The notes beneath the pieces were generated by a model. The model did no database searches. It was not told where the DNA came from and saw only the letters and a list, made by a program, of their open reading frames with translations. Below are positions 42,801-51,963 of a stretch of DNA of 64,000 bases, one piece after another. Each line of letters opens with the position of its first letter. Positions within the stretch are counted from its first letter, which is position 1. Origin of the DNA: Nonomuraea ceibae. Its GTDB lineage: Bacteria; Actinomycetota; Actinomycetes; Streptosporangiales; Streptosporangiaceae. The stretch is taken from assembly GCF_019396325.1 (NCBI RefSeq), contig NZ_JAHKRO010000012.1, positions 62,001 through 126,000 on the forward strand. Reading direction: 5' to 3'. The translations under genes and the position numbers were made by a program.

Positions 42801-43012
42801 GTCCGGGATGGGAACGGGTCGGTGGCTGTCACGTCCGGGATGGGAACGCGCTGTGGCCGTCACGTCCGTGATCGAGATGGGCTGGTGGCCGTCATACTTA
42901 TGATCGAGACGGGCCGGTGGCGGTCACGTCCATGATCGAGATCCGCCGGTGGCGGTCATGTCCGTGATGGTGACGGGTTGGTGGCCGTCGCGTACGTGAT
43001 GGTGGCCGTCAC
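42801..43012 (+). repeat. Degenerate 32-bp tandem array, six and a half copies
   Basis: Units start at 42801, 42833, 42864, 42896, 42928, 42960 and 42992 (31-32 bp; the last is cut to 21 bp). Conserved parts are GTCCGTGAT at the start and GGTGGCCGTCAC at the end; the middle varies. At most unit junctions the sequence forms a dyad close to TCACG-TC-CGTGA (perfect at 42859-42870). A 32-bp period is about three DNA turns, so the dyads lie on one face of the helix. Confidence 0.85.
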
Positions 43013-43319
43013 GTACAGGGTCACGCTCACCTGTCGGCCGGGGTCGGCGTCTGTTGCGGAGCTCGGCGGATCGTACGCGGCGCCAGTTCTGACAGCCCAT
43101 TGGCCGTACGTGATCAGTGACCGACATGGACGAGGCTGGGTGGGGCGGCGTGCGGGGCTGAGCGGTGCTGGGCCTGAAAGGGGTGGTCGGGCGGAGGGGG
43201 GATCGGCCGACGGTGCTCAGGCACCGGGGGAGCGGCCGATGGGTGCTGCCCGAAAGCTGGCCAGGGCATCTATCAGGTCCAGGTTACGCCCCGCACGATG
43301 AGTGCTCCTTTCCGAACGG

Positions 43320-43433
43320 TTGCTCGCGGATTGAGCAATGTCCCGTAACTAACCACATCACGTATGTGGTCGCTCCGCCCAACGTATCGTTTCCCTTCGC
43401 ACATCGCACACTCCGCAATTATTGTGTTACACA
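43320..43433. promoter_or_regulatory. Three dyads in the diguanylate cyclase promoter region
   Basis: TTGCTC-N7-GAGCAA (43320-43338); ACCACAT-CACGT-ATGTGGT, a perfect 7-bp-arm dyad (43352-43370); and TGTG-TTA-CACA (43423-43433), the last overlapping an AT-rich TTATTGTGTTACACAT stretch that could hold the -10. The gene starts at 43457. Three different palindromes in 115 bp suggest a promoter with several inputs. Confidence 0.5.
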
Positions 43434-43456
43434 TCGTTAGTCAGGGAGGAGACGAG

Positions 43457-44746
43457 ATGGCGGCGACCAGTCACACCTCGACGAAGCCTCGCGGCGGTGT
43501 GTCGAGTCTGGTCGGCCGATGGCCGCTGCTGGGCCAGGGGCGGCTGCTCGTCGCCTACGTCAGCGCCATCGTCCTGCTCGACCTCGCGGCGATCGTATTC
43601 TTCGCCGCCTCCACCGCGATTCGCTGGCCCGACGTGCTGACGTTCGCCGCGCTGATGAGCTGCGGGGCGGTCTGCATCGAGGCGACCCGGCGGCTCGGCA
43701 TGCCGGCCGGAGTCTCGCGTGACCTGCTGTCGGCCTGGTGGCTGCCGGTAGCGCTGCTGCTGCCGCCGCTCTACGCGCTGCTGGCGCCGATCGTTTTGCA
43801 GGCGTTGCTCCAGTTCCGGGTTCGGGCGACCGTGCTGCACCGGCGGGTGCTGAGCTCGGCGGCGATCGGGCTGGCCGGAGGCGCCGCGTCCCTGACGTAC
43901 CACCGGCTCGTGCCCGATCCGCTGCTGCTGGCCCAGGGGAGCGGGAGCGCGATCATGCTGGCGGTGGCGGCGGCGCTCGTGTTCGCGCTGCTCAACACCG
44001 GGCTGGTGGCCGTGGCCGCGCACACCGCCAATCCCGACTCACGCTGGCGTGAGGTGTTGTGGGATCGGGAGAGCGCGCTGCTCGACGTCGTGGAGCTGTG
44101 CCTCGGCGTCATCGTCGCCATCGCGTGCGCGCTCAACCTCGCCCTGCTTGTGCTGGCGCTGCCGCCTGTCGTCCTGCTCCAACGCAGCCTGTTGCACGCC
44201 CAGCTCCAGGCGGCCGCGCGTACCGACCCGAAGACGGGGCTGCTCAACGCCGCCGCCTGGCAGCGGGAGGCCGACACCGAGATCGTCCGGGCCCGGCGCA
44301 CGGGTGAGACGCTGGCGCTGCTCATCGTCGACATCGACCACTTCAAACGGGTCAACGACGCTCATGGGCACCTGGTCGGCGACCAGGTGCTGATCGGTGT
44401 GGCGGGCATGCTGCGCAGCCAACTGCGCGATTACGACGTGGTGGGGCGTTTCGGCGGCGAGGAGTTCGTCGTCCTGCTGCCGCGTGCCGACCTGTTGGAG
44501 GCCCGGCAGGTCGCCGAACGCCTCCGCACCCGTATCGGCCGCATGTCCGTTCCGGTGGACGAAGCCCTCATCACGGTGACCATCTCAGTGGGGGTGGCGC
44601 TCATGAACGTGCACGGTGACGACCTCATAGACCTGCTGGCCGCCGCCGACCTCGCCCTCTACCGCGCCAAGGAATTGGGCCGGAACCGCGTCTGCATCCC
44701 GGCCGCGCCCCCACGCCCCCGCCTACCGGGAGAGACGTCGGCCTGA
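43457..44746 (+). CDS. Membrane-bound diguanylate cyclase (GGDEF)
   Basis: A 429-residue enzyme that makes cyclic di-GMP. Residues 30-255 contain about six to seven helices without a recognisable sensor motif. A short linker leads to the GGDEF domain (about 265-415): active-site loop GRFGGEEF, and RDYD five residues before it is the product-inhibition I-site. DIDHFKRVND binds the metal. The ATG at 43457 has a strong GGGAGGAG site. No EAL domain. It stands alone behind an unusually long, repeat-bearing upstream region, so its expression is probably complex. In sporulating actinomycetes c-di-GMP governs development. Confidence 0.95.
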   Translation: MAATSHTSTKPRGGVSSLVGRWPLLGQGRLLVAYVSAIVLLDLAAIVFFAASTAIRWPDVLTFAALMSCGAVCIEATRRLGMPAGVSRDLLSAWWLPVALLLPPLYALLAPIVLQALLQFRVRATVLHRRVLSSAAIGLAGGAASLTYHRLVPDPLLLAQGSGSAIMLAVAAALVFALLNTGLVAVAAHTANPDSRWREVLWDRESALLDVVELCLGVIVAIACALNLALLVLALPPVVLLQRSLLHAQLQAAARTDPKTGLLNAAAWQREADTEIVRARRTGETLALLIVDIDHFKRVNDAHGHLVGDQVLIGVAGMLRSQLRDYDVVGRFGGEEFVVLLPRADLLEARQVAERLRTRIGRMSVPVDEALITVTISVGVALMNVHGDDLIDLLAAADLALYRAKELGRNRVCIPAAPPRPRLPGETSA

Positions 44747-45399
44747 CGGCCAGCGGGCGTACGGGTGAGAGAGTCGGCCAGCCTGAGTGTGGTGCGGGCC
44801 GGGTCGTGGCCGAGGCTCGGCGGTTCGGCCGTGGCGCTGGGGTGAACGGCTGCTGGCGCTGAGGATGGTGGCTGCGTTCTGCGGCTGCAGTGACCCTGGC
44901 GCTGGCGCTGCCGCTGGGGCTGCGGTGGCGAGCGCGAGGTGGCGGGCGCTGGGCGGTGGCTGCGGACGGTGAGCACGGGGTTGGTGTCGACCCGGCTGCG
45001 CAGGCCAGGGGGTGTCCACCGACAGGGTGCTGCCTGGGGAGCGCCGACTGGGGAGCGCCGACCGGCAGGGTGCGACCGGGGTGTACCGACCAAAGGGTGC
45101 GACCGGGAGGGTGCTGACCGGCATGGGGCGACCGGAGGCGCGACCGGCGTGCGCCGATGGGGAGGGGCGCGGTCGGGGGTGCGCCGACCGGGGGCCCGAC
45201 CGGGGTGTGCTGGCGGGGAGGGGTGCGATTGGGGCGCGCCGACCGGGGAGGGTGCGAACGGGGTGTGCCGCCCGGAGAGGGGGGCGACCGTGGGGTGTGC
45301 CGACGGAGTGGGGGTGACCGGGGTGCTGCTGGGGTGTGGGTGGGGGATGGGGGTGCTGGGCGGCGGAAGTGTGGGGCGGGAGCCCCTAAGCTAGGTGGC
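44747..45399. other. G-rich repetitive intergenic region before ettA
   Basis: 653 bp with no credible gene. From about 45010 to 45350 the + strand is built from degenerate units around GTGCGACCGGGGTGTGCCGACCG with G-runs between them; spacing varies (about 20-40 bp), so it is an eroded minisatellite. Several stretches fit G-quadruplex formation. TAAGCT at 45387-45392, 7 nt before the ettA ATG, looks like a -10 for a very short or absent leader. Confidence 0.65.
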
Positions 45400-47064
<1,665 letters not shown>

Positions 47065-47084
47065 TCGGCTGACGGCTGGCATTG

Positions 47085-47127
47085 CGCCGCACGGCAGGTT
47101 CGTAAAGGGCCTGCCGTGCGGCGTTTT
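47085..47127 (+). terminator. Rho-independent terminator of ettA
   Basis: A perfect 14-bp stem (CGCCGCACGGCAGG / CCTGCCGTGCGGCG) with an 11-nt loop, followed directly by TTTT, 20 bp after the ettA stop. One of the few classic terminators in the window. Confidence 0.95.
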
Positions 47128-47196
47128 CGCGTTCGGCCAGGGGTGGGCCGGTCGGCAGGACGGCAGACCGGTTCGTGCCGGATCACCGGGGCATGA

Positions 47197-47213
47197 CTAG
47201 AATGCAGTTCTAG
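47197..47213. promoter_or_regulatory. TetR-type operator, site A (VOC gene)
   Basis: CTAGAA-TGCAG-TTCTAG is a perfect dyad with 6-bp arms, ending 22 bp before the VOC gene start. The same motif recurs at 47948, 51244, 51292 and (partly) 53710, each in front of a gene of this catabolic island. Confidence 0.75.
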
Positions 47214-47235
47214 GATTGGCCCGAAGGGAGTCCGC

Positions 47236-47748
47236 ATGGAGCTGGAGCTCGACGGTATCGAGATCGCGTTCGACCACACGGCAGTGGCCGCCCCCCGCAT
47301 CAGGGACCTGCTGCCCATCTACCGCGACCTGCTGGGCGGCCGGCATCTGGGCGGCGGGGGCGACAACCGGGTGGCCGGTTACCGCACCTTCCAGCTGACC
47401 TACGCCAACGGCAGCAAGGTCGAGCTGATGGAGCCGCTGGCCGGGTCCACGTTCTTCGACAGCTTCTTCGAGCTCACCCGAGGCCGGGGCGGCGTGCACC
47501 ACCTGAACTTCCACGTCAGCGACCTCGACGCGGCGGTGGCCCGGCTGACCGAGCGGGGCTACCGGCTGCACGGCCTGAACGTGTCCGACCCCCGCTGGCG
47601 GGAGGTGTTCCTGCATCCGAAGGAGGCGCACGGGGTGCTCATCCAGCTCGCCCAGCCGGGACCGCGCGAGCCGGGCGAGCCCCGGCCGTCGCTGGAGGAG
47701 GTGCTGGCCGGCAACGGCAGGAACGGCAACGGCATCCCCAGCCCTTGA
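47236..47748 (+). CDS. VOC family protein, methylmalonyl-CoA epimerase-like
   Basis: A 170-residue glyoxalase/bleomycin-resistance-fold protein. FDHTAVAAPRI near the start and GGVHHLNFHVSDLDAAV in the second half carry metal-site histidines in the order seen in methylmalonyl-CoA epimerases, with a Glu in SKVELMEPL. Its place in a CoA-thioester island fits an epimerase or isomerase of an acyl-CoA. Starts at ATG 47236. A perfect TAGAA-N5-TTCTA operator precedes it, so it is probably co-regulated with the thiolase and dehydrogenase units. Confidence 0.85.
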   Translation: MELELDGIEIAFDHTAVAAPRIRDLLPIYRDLLGGRHLGGGGDNRVAGYRTFQLTYANGSKVELMEPLAGSTFFDSFFELTRGRGGVHHLNFHVSDLDAAVARLTERGYRLHGLNVSDPRWREVFLHPKEAHGVLIQLAQPGPREPGEPRPSLEEVLAGNGRNGNGIPSP

Positions 47749-47947
47749 GTGCCCCGCCCCACACCCGTCCACGTCCACCCCGCCCCGCCCCATGCCCGTC
47801 CACCATCCGCCCGACCCACCGCTTGTGCCGCCCAACGCCGCCCCATCCGGCCACCCGCCGCCCACCGCGCCCGCCGCCCGCCCCCGCCCCACCGCGTGCG
47901 TCGGGCGGGCGGGGTGCCAGGCTCTTGAGTCTGAGTAGAACTAAAAT

Positions 47948-47964
47948 CTAGAATGGAGTTCTAA
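47948..47964. promoter_or_regulatory. TetR-type operator, site B (DUF35-thiolase operon)
   Basis: CTAGAA-TGGAG-TTCTAA differs from site A at the outermost base and in the spacer. It ends 22 bp before the DUF35 gene start, exactly the distance seen at site A, which argues that position relative to the promoter matters. Confidence 0.75.
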
Positions 47965-47986
47965 ATCCGACGAGATTGGGGACCCC

Positions 47987-48394
47987 ATGAAGGCGGTACC
48001 GAAGCCGACTCCGGACACCCAGCCGTTCTGGGACGGCACGGCGGCCGGGGAGCTCAGGATCCAGCGCTGCCGGACCTGCGAACGGCGCTACTTCTACCCC
48101 CGCCCGAGCTGCCCCCACTGCGGCTCGGGCGCCGTCGAGTGGGTGCGGGCCAGCGGCCGGGCCAGCCTCTACTCCTACGTGATCAACCACCGCCCGGCCC
48201 CCGGCTTCGAGGAGGGCGGCCCGTACGCGATCGCGGTGGTGGAGCTGGAGGAGGGGGTGCGGATGATGACCAACATCGTCAACACCGAGATCACCCCCGA
48301 GAACCTGCCGCTCGACCTGGCCCTGAAAGTCGTCTTCGAGCGGCGCGGCGACGTGCACGTGCCGCTGTTCGAGCCCGCCGGAGGCGCCGCGTGA
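47987..48394 (+). CDS. DUF35 OB-fold and zinc-ribbon acyl-CoA-associated protein
   Basis: A 135-residue protein with a rubredoxin-like zinc ribbon (CRTCERRYFYPRPSCPHCG) followed by an OB fold (SLYSYVINHRPAPGF). Such proteins bind CoA thioesters and form complexes with thiolases, for example the DUF35 part of ChsH2 with Ltp2 in steroid side-chain cleavage. The downstream thiolase GTG overlaps its stop by 4 bp, so a 1:1 complex is expected. Preceded by operator site B. Confidence 0.9.
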   Translation: MKAVPKPTPDTQPFWDGTAAGELRIQRCRTCERRYFYPRPSCPHCGSGAVEWVRASGRASLYSYVINHRPAPGFEEGGPYAIAVVELEEGVRMMTNIVNTEITPENLPLDLALKVVFERRGDVHVPLFEPAGGAA

Positions 48395-49527
48395 GCACCG
48401 AGGGCATCGTCATCGCCGGCGCCGCCGAGACCGACGAGGTCGGGCGGCTGCCGCAGCACTCCACGCTGTCCCTGCACCTGGAGGCGGCCCGCAACGCGCT
48501 GGCCGACGCGGGCATGACCAAGGACGACATCGACGGCATCGCCACCGTCGGCACGCCCGGCCCGATCCAGGTGGCGCACGCGCTCGGGATCACGCCGTCG
48601 TGGCTGGACGGCACGGGCGTGGGCGGCTCGTCGTTCCTGTTCCACGTACGGCACGCGGCGGCGGCCATCCGGGCGGGCCTGTGCACCACGGTGCTGATCA
48701 CGCACGGCGAGTCCGGCAGGTCGCGGGTCGGGGCGGGCAGGTTCGGGCTGGGCGCGGACTCGCTGATGGGCCAGTTCGAGCTGCCGTACGGGGTGGTGGG
48801 GCCGCCGTCGACGTTCACGCTGACGGCGTTGCGCTACATGAAGGAGACCGGGCTCACCCACGAGCAGCTCGCCGAGGTGGCGGTGGCGCAGCGGCGCTGG
48901 GCGCACCTGAACCCGCGGGCGATGTACCGGGACCTGATCACCGTGGACGACGTGCTGGCCTCGCGGCTGGTCGCCTACCCGTTCCACCTGCTGGAGTGCT
49001 GCCTGGTGACCGACGGGGGTGGGGCGCTGGTGGTCACTTCGCGGGAGCGGTCGCGGCGTGACCCGGTGCACCTGCTGGGCGCCGGTGAGGCGATGGACGC
49101 GCCGATGATCTCCCAGATGGAGGACTTCACCACGTCGAAGGGGTTCCGGCTGTCGGGCGAGGCGGCGTTCGCCGAGGCGGGCATCTCGCACGACGACGTG
49201 GACCATCTGATGGTGTACGACGCCTTCGCGCACGTGCCGATCTACGGACTGGAGGATCTCGGGTTCGTCAAGCGGGGCGAGGCGGGCGCGTTCATCGCGG
49301 AGGGGCACACCTCGCCGGGCGGGAGGCTCCCGCTCAACACGAACGGCGGCGGCCTGTCGTACACCCATACCGGGATGTACGGGATGTTCGCCATCCAGGA
49401 GGCGGTCAGGCAGTTGCGCGGCGAGGCGGCGGCGCAGGTGCCGGGCGTGGAGGTGAGCGTGGTGCTGGGCAACGGCGGCATGTTCGCCTCGGCGGCGACG
49501 CTGGTGCTGGCCAACCGCTTGCCCTGA
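48391..49527 (+). CDS. Thiolase-fold lipid-transfer/SCP-x type protein, possibly a retro-aldolase
   Basis: A 378-residue thiolase-superfamily protein of the actinobacterial lipid-transfer (SCP-x thiolase) group. Late-conserved blocks are clear (DAFAHVPIYGLEDLGF, PLNTNGGGLSYTHTGMYG). Where biosynthetic and degradative thiolases carry the nucleophilic Cys the chain reads GVGGSSFLFHVRHAA, with no Cys. Cys-less members such as Ltp2 act as aldolases on side-chain beta-hydroxyacyl-CoA. The tight coupling with DUF35 supports that reading, but activity is inferred. The substrate could be a steroid or branched acyl-CoA. Confidence 0.88.
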   Translation: MSTEGIVIAGAAETDEVGRLPQHSTLSLHLEAARNALADAGMTKDDIDGIATVGTPGPIQVAHALGITPSWLDGTGVGGSSFLFHVRHAAAAIRAGLCTTVLITHGESGRSRVGAGRFGLGADSLMGQFELPYGVVGPPSTFTLTALRYMKETGLTHEQLAEVAVAQRRWAHLNPRAMYRDLITVDDVLASRLVAYPFHLLECCLVTDGGGALVVTSRERSRRDPVHLLGAGEAMDAPMISQMEDFTTSKGFRLSGEAAFAEAGISHDDVDHLMVYDAFAHVPIYGLEDLGFVKRGEAGAFIAEGHTSPGGRLPLNTNGGGLSYTHTGMYGMFAIQEAVRQLRGEAAAQVPGVEVSVVLGNGGMFASAATLVLANRLP

Positions 49528-49558
49528 TCCGCTGGCCGGGCATCGATCTTTCGTTCAC

Positions 49559-49581
49559 GATGGGGGCGCGGATCCCCCATC
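49559..49581. terminator. Hairpin between the thiolase and a secreted-protein gene
   Basis: GATGGGGG, 7-nt loop, CCCCCATC: a perfect 8-bp stem 31 bp after the thiolase stop and 18 bp before the next start. It could end the operon transcript or act in the leader of the secreted-protein gene. Confidence 0.5.
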
Positions 49582-49599
49582 ACACGGAAGGTCGATGCC

Positions 49600-50055
49600 A
49601 TGCGTGCACGCGCGTGGGCGGTGCTGGTCGCCGCCCTCCTGATGGCCCTGCCCGTGACCACCCCGGCGGCGGCGCAGGCGGAGGTGAGGTTCCACGCCGA
49701 CTCCGGTGACTCCTGCCCGCACGGGGTCACCGGAGGCGTGCTGGACTGGCTGGAGGGCCCGGTGGTCAAGCCGACCGTGCGCGTCGAGGGCACCCTGTCC
49801 GACAGCGGGCCGCTGTCGTGGTGCACCGCGGACGGCCTGTACTCCCGGGCCACGTTCACCGCCTACGACGGCGCCGCCGTGGTCGACACCGAGTCGGTGA
49901 AGGCCGACGACGGCGAGGTGTCGTTCACCTTCGAGCTGGCCGACCCGGCCGGGGTCGCCGGGATCGACGAGGTGGTGGTGCGCGTGTGCCGCTTCAGCAA
50001 CACGCCGATCGGGATCAGCTACTGCGGCCCCGCCGCCGCGTACCAGATGCCCTGA
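49600..50055 (+). CDS. Small secreted protein of unknown function
   Basis: A 151-residue exported protein. The first 26 residues are a typical Sec signal (RARAWAVLVAALLMALPVTTPAAAQA). The mature part is beta-rich with four cysteines (DSCPHG, LSWCTADG, VRVCRFSNT, SYCGPAA) that could form two disulfides outside the cell. No known domain. It is the only extracytoplasmic protein in the catabolic island and carries no copy of the palindromic operator, so it is probably unrelated to it. ATG at 49600 with GGAAGG upstream. Confidence 0.8.
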   Translation: MRARAWAVLVAALLMALPVTTPAAAQAEVRFHADSGDSCPHGVTGGVLDWLEGPVVKPTVRVEGTLSDSGPLSWCTADGLYSRATFTAYDGAAVVDTESVKADDGEVSFTFELADPAGVAGIDEVVVRVCRFSNTPIGISYCGPAAAYQMP

Positions 50056-50073
50056 GGCCGGGGCTCGGCGCCG

Positions 50074-51228
50074 TCACTCGCCGATGGCGCCGAGCCGGGC
50101 GTGGCCCTTGAGCAGGTTGCGGGCGATGGTGCGGCGCTGAATCTCGTCGGTGCCCTCGAAGATGCGCAGCAGCCGCAGCTCCCGGTACCACCGCTCGATC
50201 GGCAGCTCCTTGGTGTAGCCCATGCCGCCGTGGATCTGCAGCACCCGGTCGACGACCTGGTTGGCCATCACGGCCCCGTTGAGCTTGGCGATCGAGGAGG
50301 CGTGCCGGGCGTCCATGCCCTCCTGCACCCGCCAGGCGGCGTACAGCGTGAGCCACTTGGCCGCCTCGATCTCCACCTGAGAGTCGGCGATCATCCACTG
50401 GATCGCCTGATACTCGGAGATCGCCTGCCCCATCGACTTGCGGATCTTGGCGTAGTCCACGGCCATGCCCAGCATGCGCTCGGCCGAGCCGATGGCCCGC
50501 GCCGGGATCATGTACCGGCCCTGCCCGATCCACTGCATGGCCAGCTCGAACCCCTTGCCGAGCTCGCCCAGGACGTTCTCCTCCGGCACCCGTACGTCCT
50601 CGAACACCAGGGAGGCGGGACCCCATTCGCCCATGGTCGGGATCGGCTCGGACTTCCAGCCCATGTCGCGGTCGACCAGGAAGCACGTCACCCCGTACGG
50701 CTCGGCCACGGCGAAGACCATGACGAAGTCGGCCTCGCTGCCGCCGGTGATGAACGTCTTCTCGCCGCTGATCAGCCATTCGGAGCCGTCGCGCACGGCG
50801 CGGGTGCGGATGTTGCGGGCGTCGGAGCCGGCGCCGGGTTCGGTGATGGCGAAGCAGGAGCGCCGCTCGCCCTCGATGGTGGGGATGAGGTAGCGCCGTT
50901 TCTGCTCCTCGTTGCCCGCGTAGAGGATGTTGTCGGCGCTGCCTCCGAAGCTGAACGGCACGAACGTCCGGCCGAGCTCCATCGCGATGATGGCGGACAT
51001 GATCGGCCCGAGCGCGGCCCCGCCGTACTCCTCGGGCGTGTTGATGCCCCAGAAGCCCATCCGCTTGGCCTTGAGCCGCAGCTCGCGCAGCACGTCGGCG
51101 GGGACTCCCGGCAGGCCGGCGCGTTCGTTGCGCAGCACCTCCGGCTCCAGCGGCATGACCTCCTTCTCGACGAACGCCCGCACGGTGTCCCTGATCTGCC
51201 GTTCCTCGGTGCTGAGCGAGAAGTCCAC
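50074..51228 (-). CDS. Acyl-CoA dehydrogenase
   Basis: A 384-residue FAD enzyme that introduces the alpha-beta double bond in an acyl-CoA. Family blocks: CFAITEPGAGSDARN (FAD and substrate loop), WLISGEKTFITGGSEADF, QIHGGMGYTKELPIERWYREL and RIFEGTDEIQRRTIARNLL, where the Glu of EGT is the usual catalytic base. Diverges from the TetR gene; operators lie in the 96 bp between. Supplies the first step of the cycle completed by MaoC, SDR and the thiolase. Chain-length or steroid specificity cannot be read. Confidence 0.95.
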   Translation of the reverse strand: MDFSLSTEERQIRDTVRAFVEKEVMPLEPEVLRNERAGLPGVPADVLRELRLKAKRMGFWGINTPEEYGGAALGPIMSAIIAMELGRTFVPFSFGGSADNILYAGNEEQKRRYLIPTIEGERRSCFAITEPGAGSDARNIRTRAVRDGSEWLISGEKTFITGGSEADFVMVFAVAEPYGVTCFLVDRDMGWKSEPIPTMGEWGPASLVFEDVRVPEENVLGELGKGFELAMQWIGQGRYMIPARAIGSAERMLGMAVDYAKIRKSMGQAISEYQAIQWMIADSQVEIEAAKWLTLYAAWRVQEGMDARHASSIAKLNGAVMANQVVDRVLQIHGGMGYTKELPIERWYRELRLLRIFEGTDEIQRRTIARNLLKGHARLGAIGE

Positions 51229-51243
51229 GCCGCCTCCACATTT

Positions 51244-51308
51244 CTAGAACCGTCCTCTAGGAAGAGGTTCCAACGCCGGTCCGCGACGTGTCAAGAACAT
51301 GATTCTAG
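51244..51308. promoter_or_regulatory. TetR-type operators, sites C and D (acyl-CoA dehydrogenase / tetR)
   Basis: Site C, CTAGAA-CCGTC-CTCTAG (51244-51260), starts 15 bp upstream of the dehydrogenase gene; site D, CAAGAA-CATGA-TTCTAG (51292-51308), ends 16 bp before the TetR start. Each has one arm perfect and one with a single mismatch, with the same 5-bp spacer as sites A and B. An 8-bp TTCTAGAA overlaps each. The layout predicts autorepression by the TetR protein. Confidence 0.75.
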
Positions 51309-51324
51309 AATTCGACGGAGTACG

Positions 51325-51939
51325 ATGTCCTCCATGGCACGCAAGTCCTCCTGGGAGTGGAGCCGCACCGCCCAGACGCGCAAGAGCATGCTGCAGGCGG
51401 CGCGCGAGGTGTTCGGCGAGCACGGCTTCGCCGAGGCCAGCGTCTCGGAGGTGGTGGCCCGCGCCGGATCCAGCGTCGGCAGCCTCTACCACCACTTCGG
51501 CGGCAAGACCGAGCTGTTCCTGGCCCTCTACGAGGACCACCAGGCCGCCCACGAGCAGGCGTCGGCCACCAGCGTGTCGCGGGCCAAGCAGTCGGGCGTA
51601 TCCGACCCGGTCGAGCTGCTCATCGCCGGCGCCCGCGCCTACCTCGACGGCGCCTGGGAGCGCCGCGACCTGGTCAGGCTCTTCATCGACGGCGACGGCC
51701 CGCCCGGCTTCGAGCTGATCCGCCGCACCCGGGGCCGCGAGTGGGTGCGGCAGAACGCCGTGCTGCTCGGCGCCGGCGGCGACCCGCTCGACAGGTTCAC
51801 GGTCGCGGTGCTGACCAGCATCATCGGCGAGGCCGCCCGCGAGGTCGCCACCAGCGACACCGAGGAGGAGGCGCGCGAGGTGGCCGAGGCGGCGATGGCC
51901 CTCATCCGCCGCCTCGACCCGCTCAAGCCCCTGAGCTGA
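51325..51939 (+). CDS. TetR family transcriptional regulator
   Basis: A 204-residue repressor. The N-terminal helix-turn-helix (MLQAAREVFGEHGFAEASVSEV, then AGSSVGSLYHHFGGKTELF) is typical TetR; the C-terminal helical part binds a ligand, probably an acyl-CoA given its neighbours. I chose ATG 51325 (GGAG 4 nt upstream); ATG 51334 is possible. It is flanked by, and very likely controls, the surrounding CoA-thioester genes through the shared GAA-N5-TTC palindrome, including its own promoter. Confidence 0.93.
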   Translation: MSSMARKSSWEWSRTAQTRKSMLQAAREVFGEHGFAEASVSEVVARAGSSVGSLYHHFGGKTELFLALYEDHQAAHEQASATSVSRAKQSGVSDPVELLIAGARAYLDGAWERRDLVRLFIDGDGPPGFELIRRTRGREWVRQNAVLLGAGGDPLDRFTVAVLTSIIGEAAREVATSDTEEEAREVAEAAMALIRRLDPLKPLS

Positions 51940-51963
51940 CCCCGGGCCTGATCACGGGGCTGA

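Larger units (their letters stand above)
42585..43456. other. Long intergenic region between ssb and the diguanylate cyclase gene
   Basis: 872 bp without a credible gene. The first 200 bp hold no feature I can name. Then comes the 32-bp degenerate array (42801-43012), a further featureless 300 bp, and an AT-richer promoter-like stretch (43315-43440) with three dyads. Open frames such as that at 42669-42935 are translations of the repeat. Confidence 0.75.

Noticed and set aside
42669..42935. 88-codon frame rich in GDGNG/VAVTSG units
   Set aside because: A by-product of the 32-bp tandem array.
42801..43012. Possible CRISPR array
   Set aside because: Units are contiguous and diverged; there are no unique spacers between conserved repeats and no cas genes.
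47197..47213. Classical KstR box
   Set aside because: KstR sites have a 4-bp spacer between GAA and TTC; all five sites here have 5 bp, so I call it a distinct TetR-type site.
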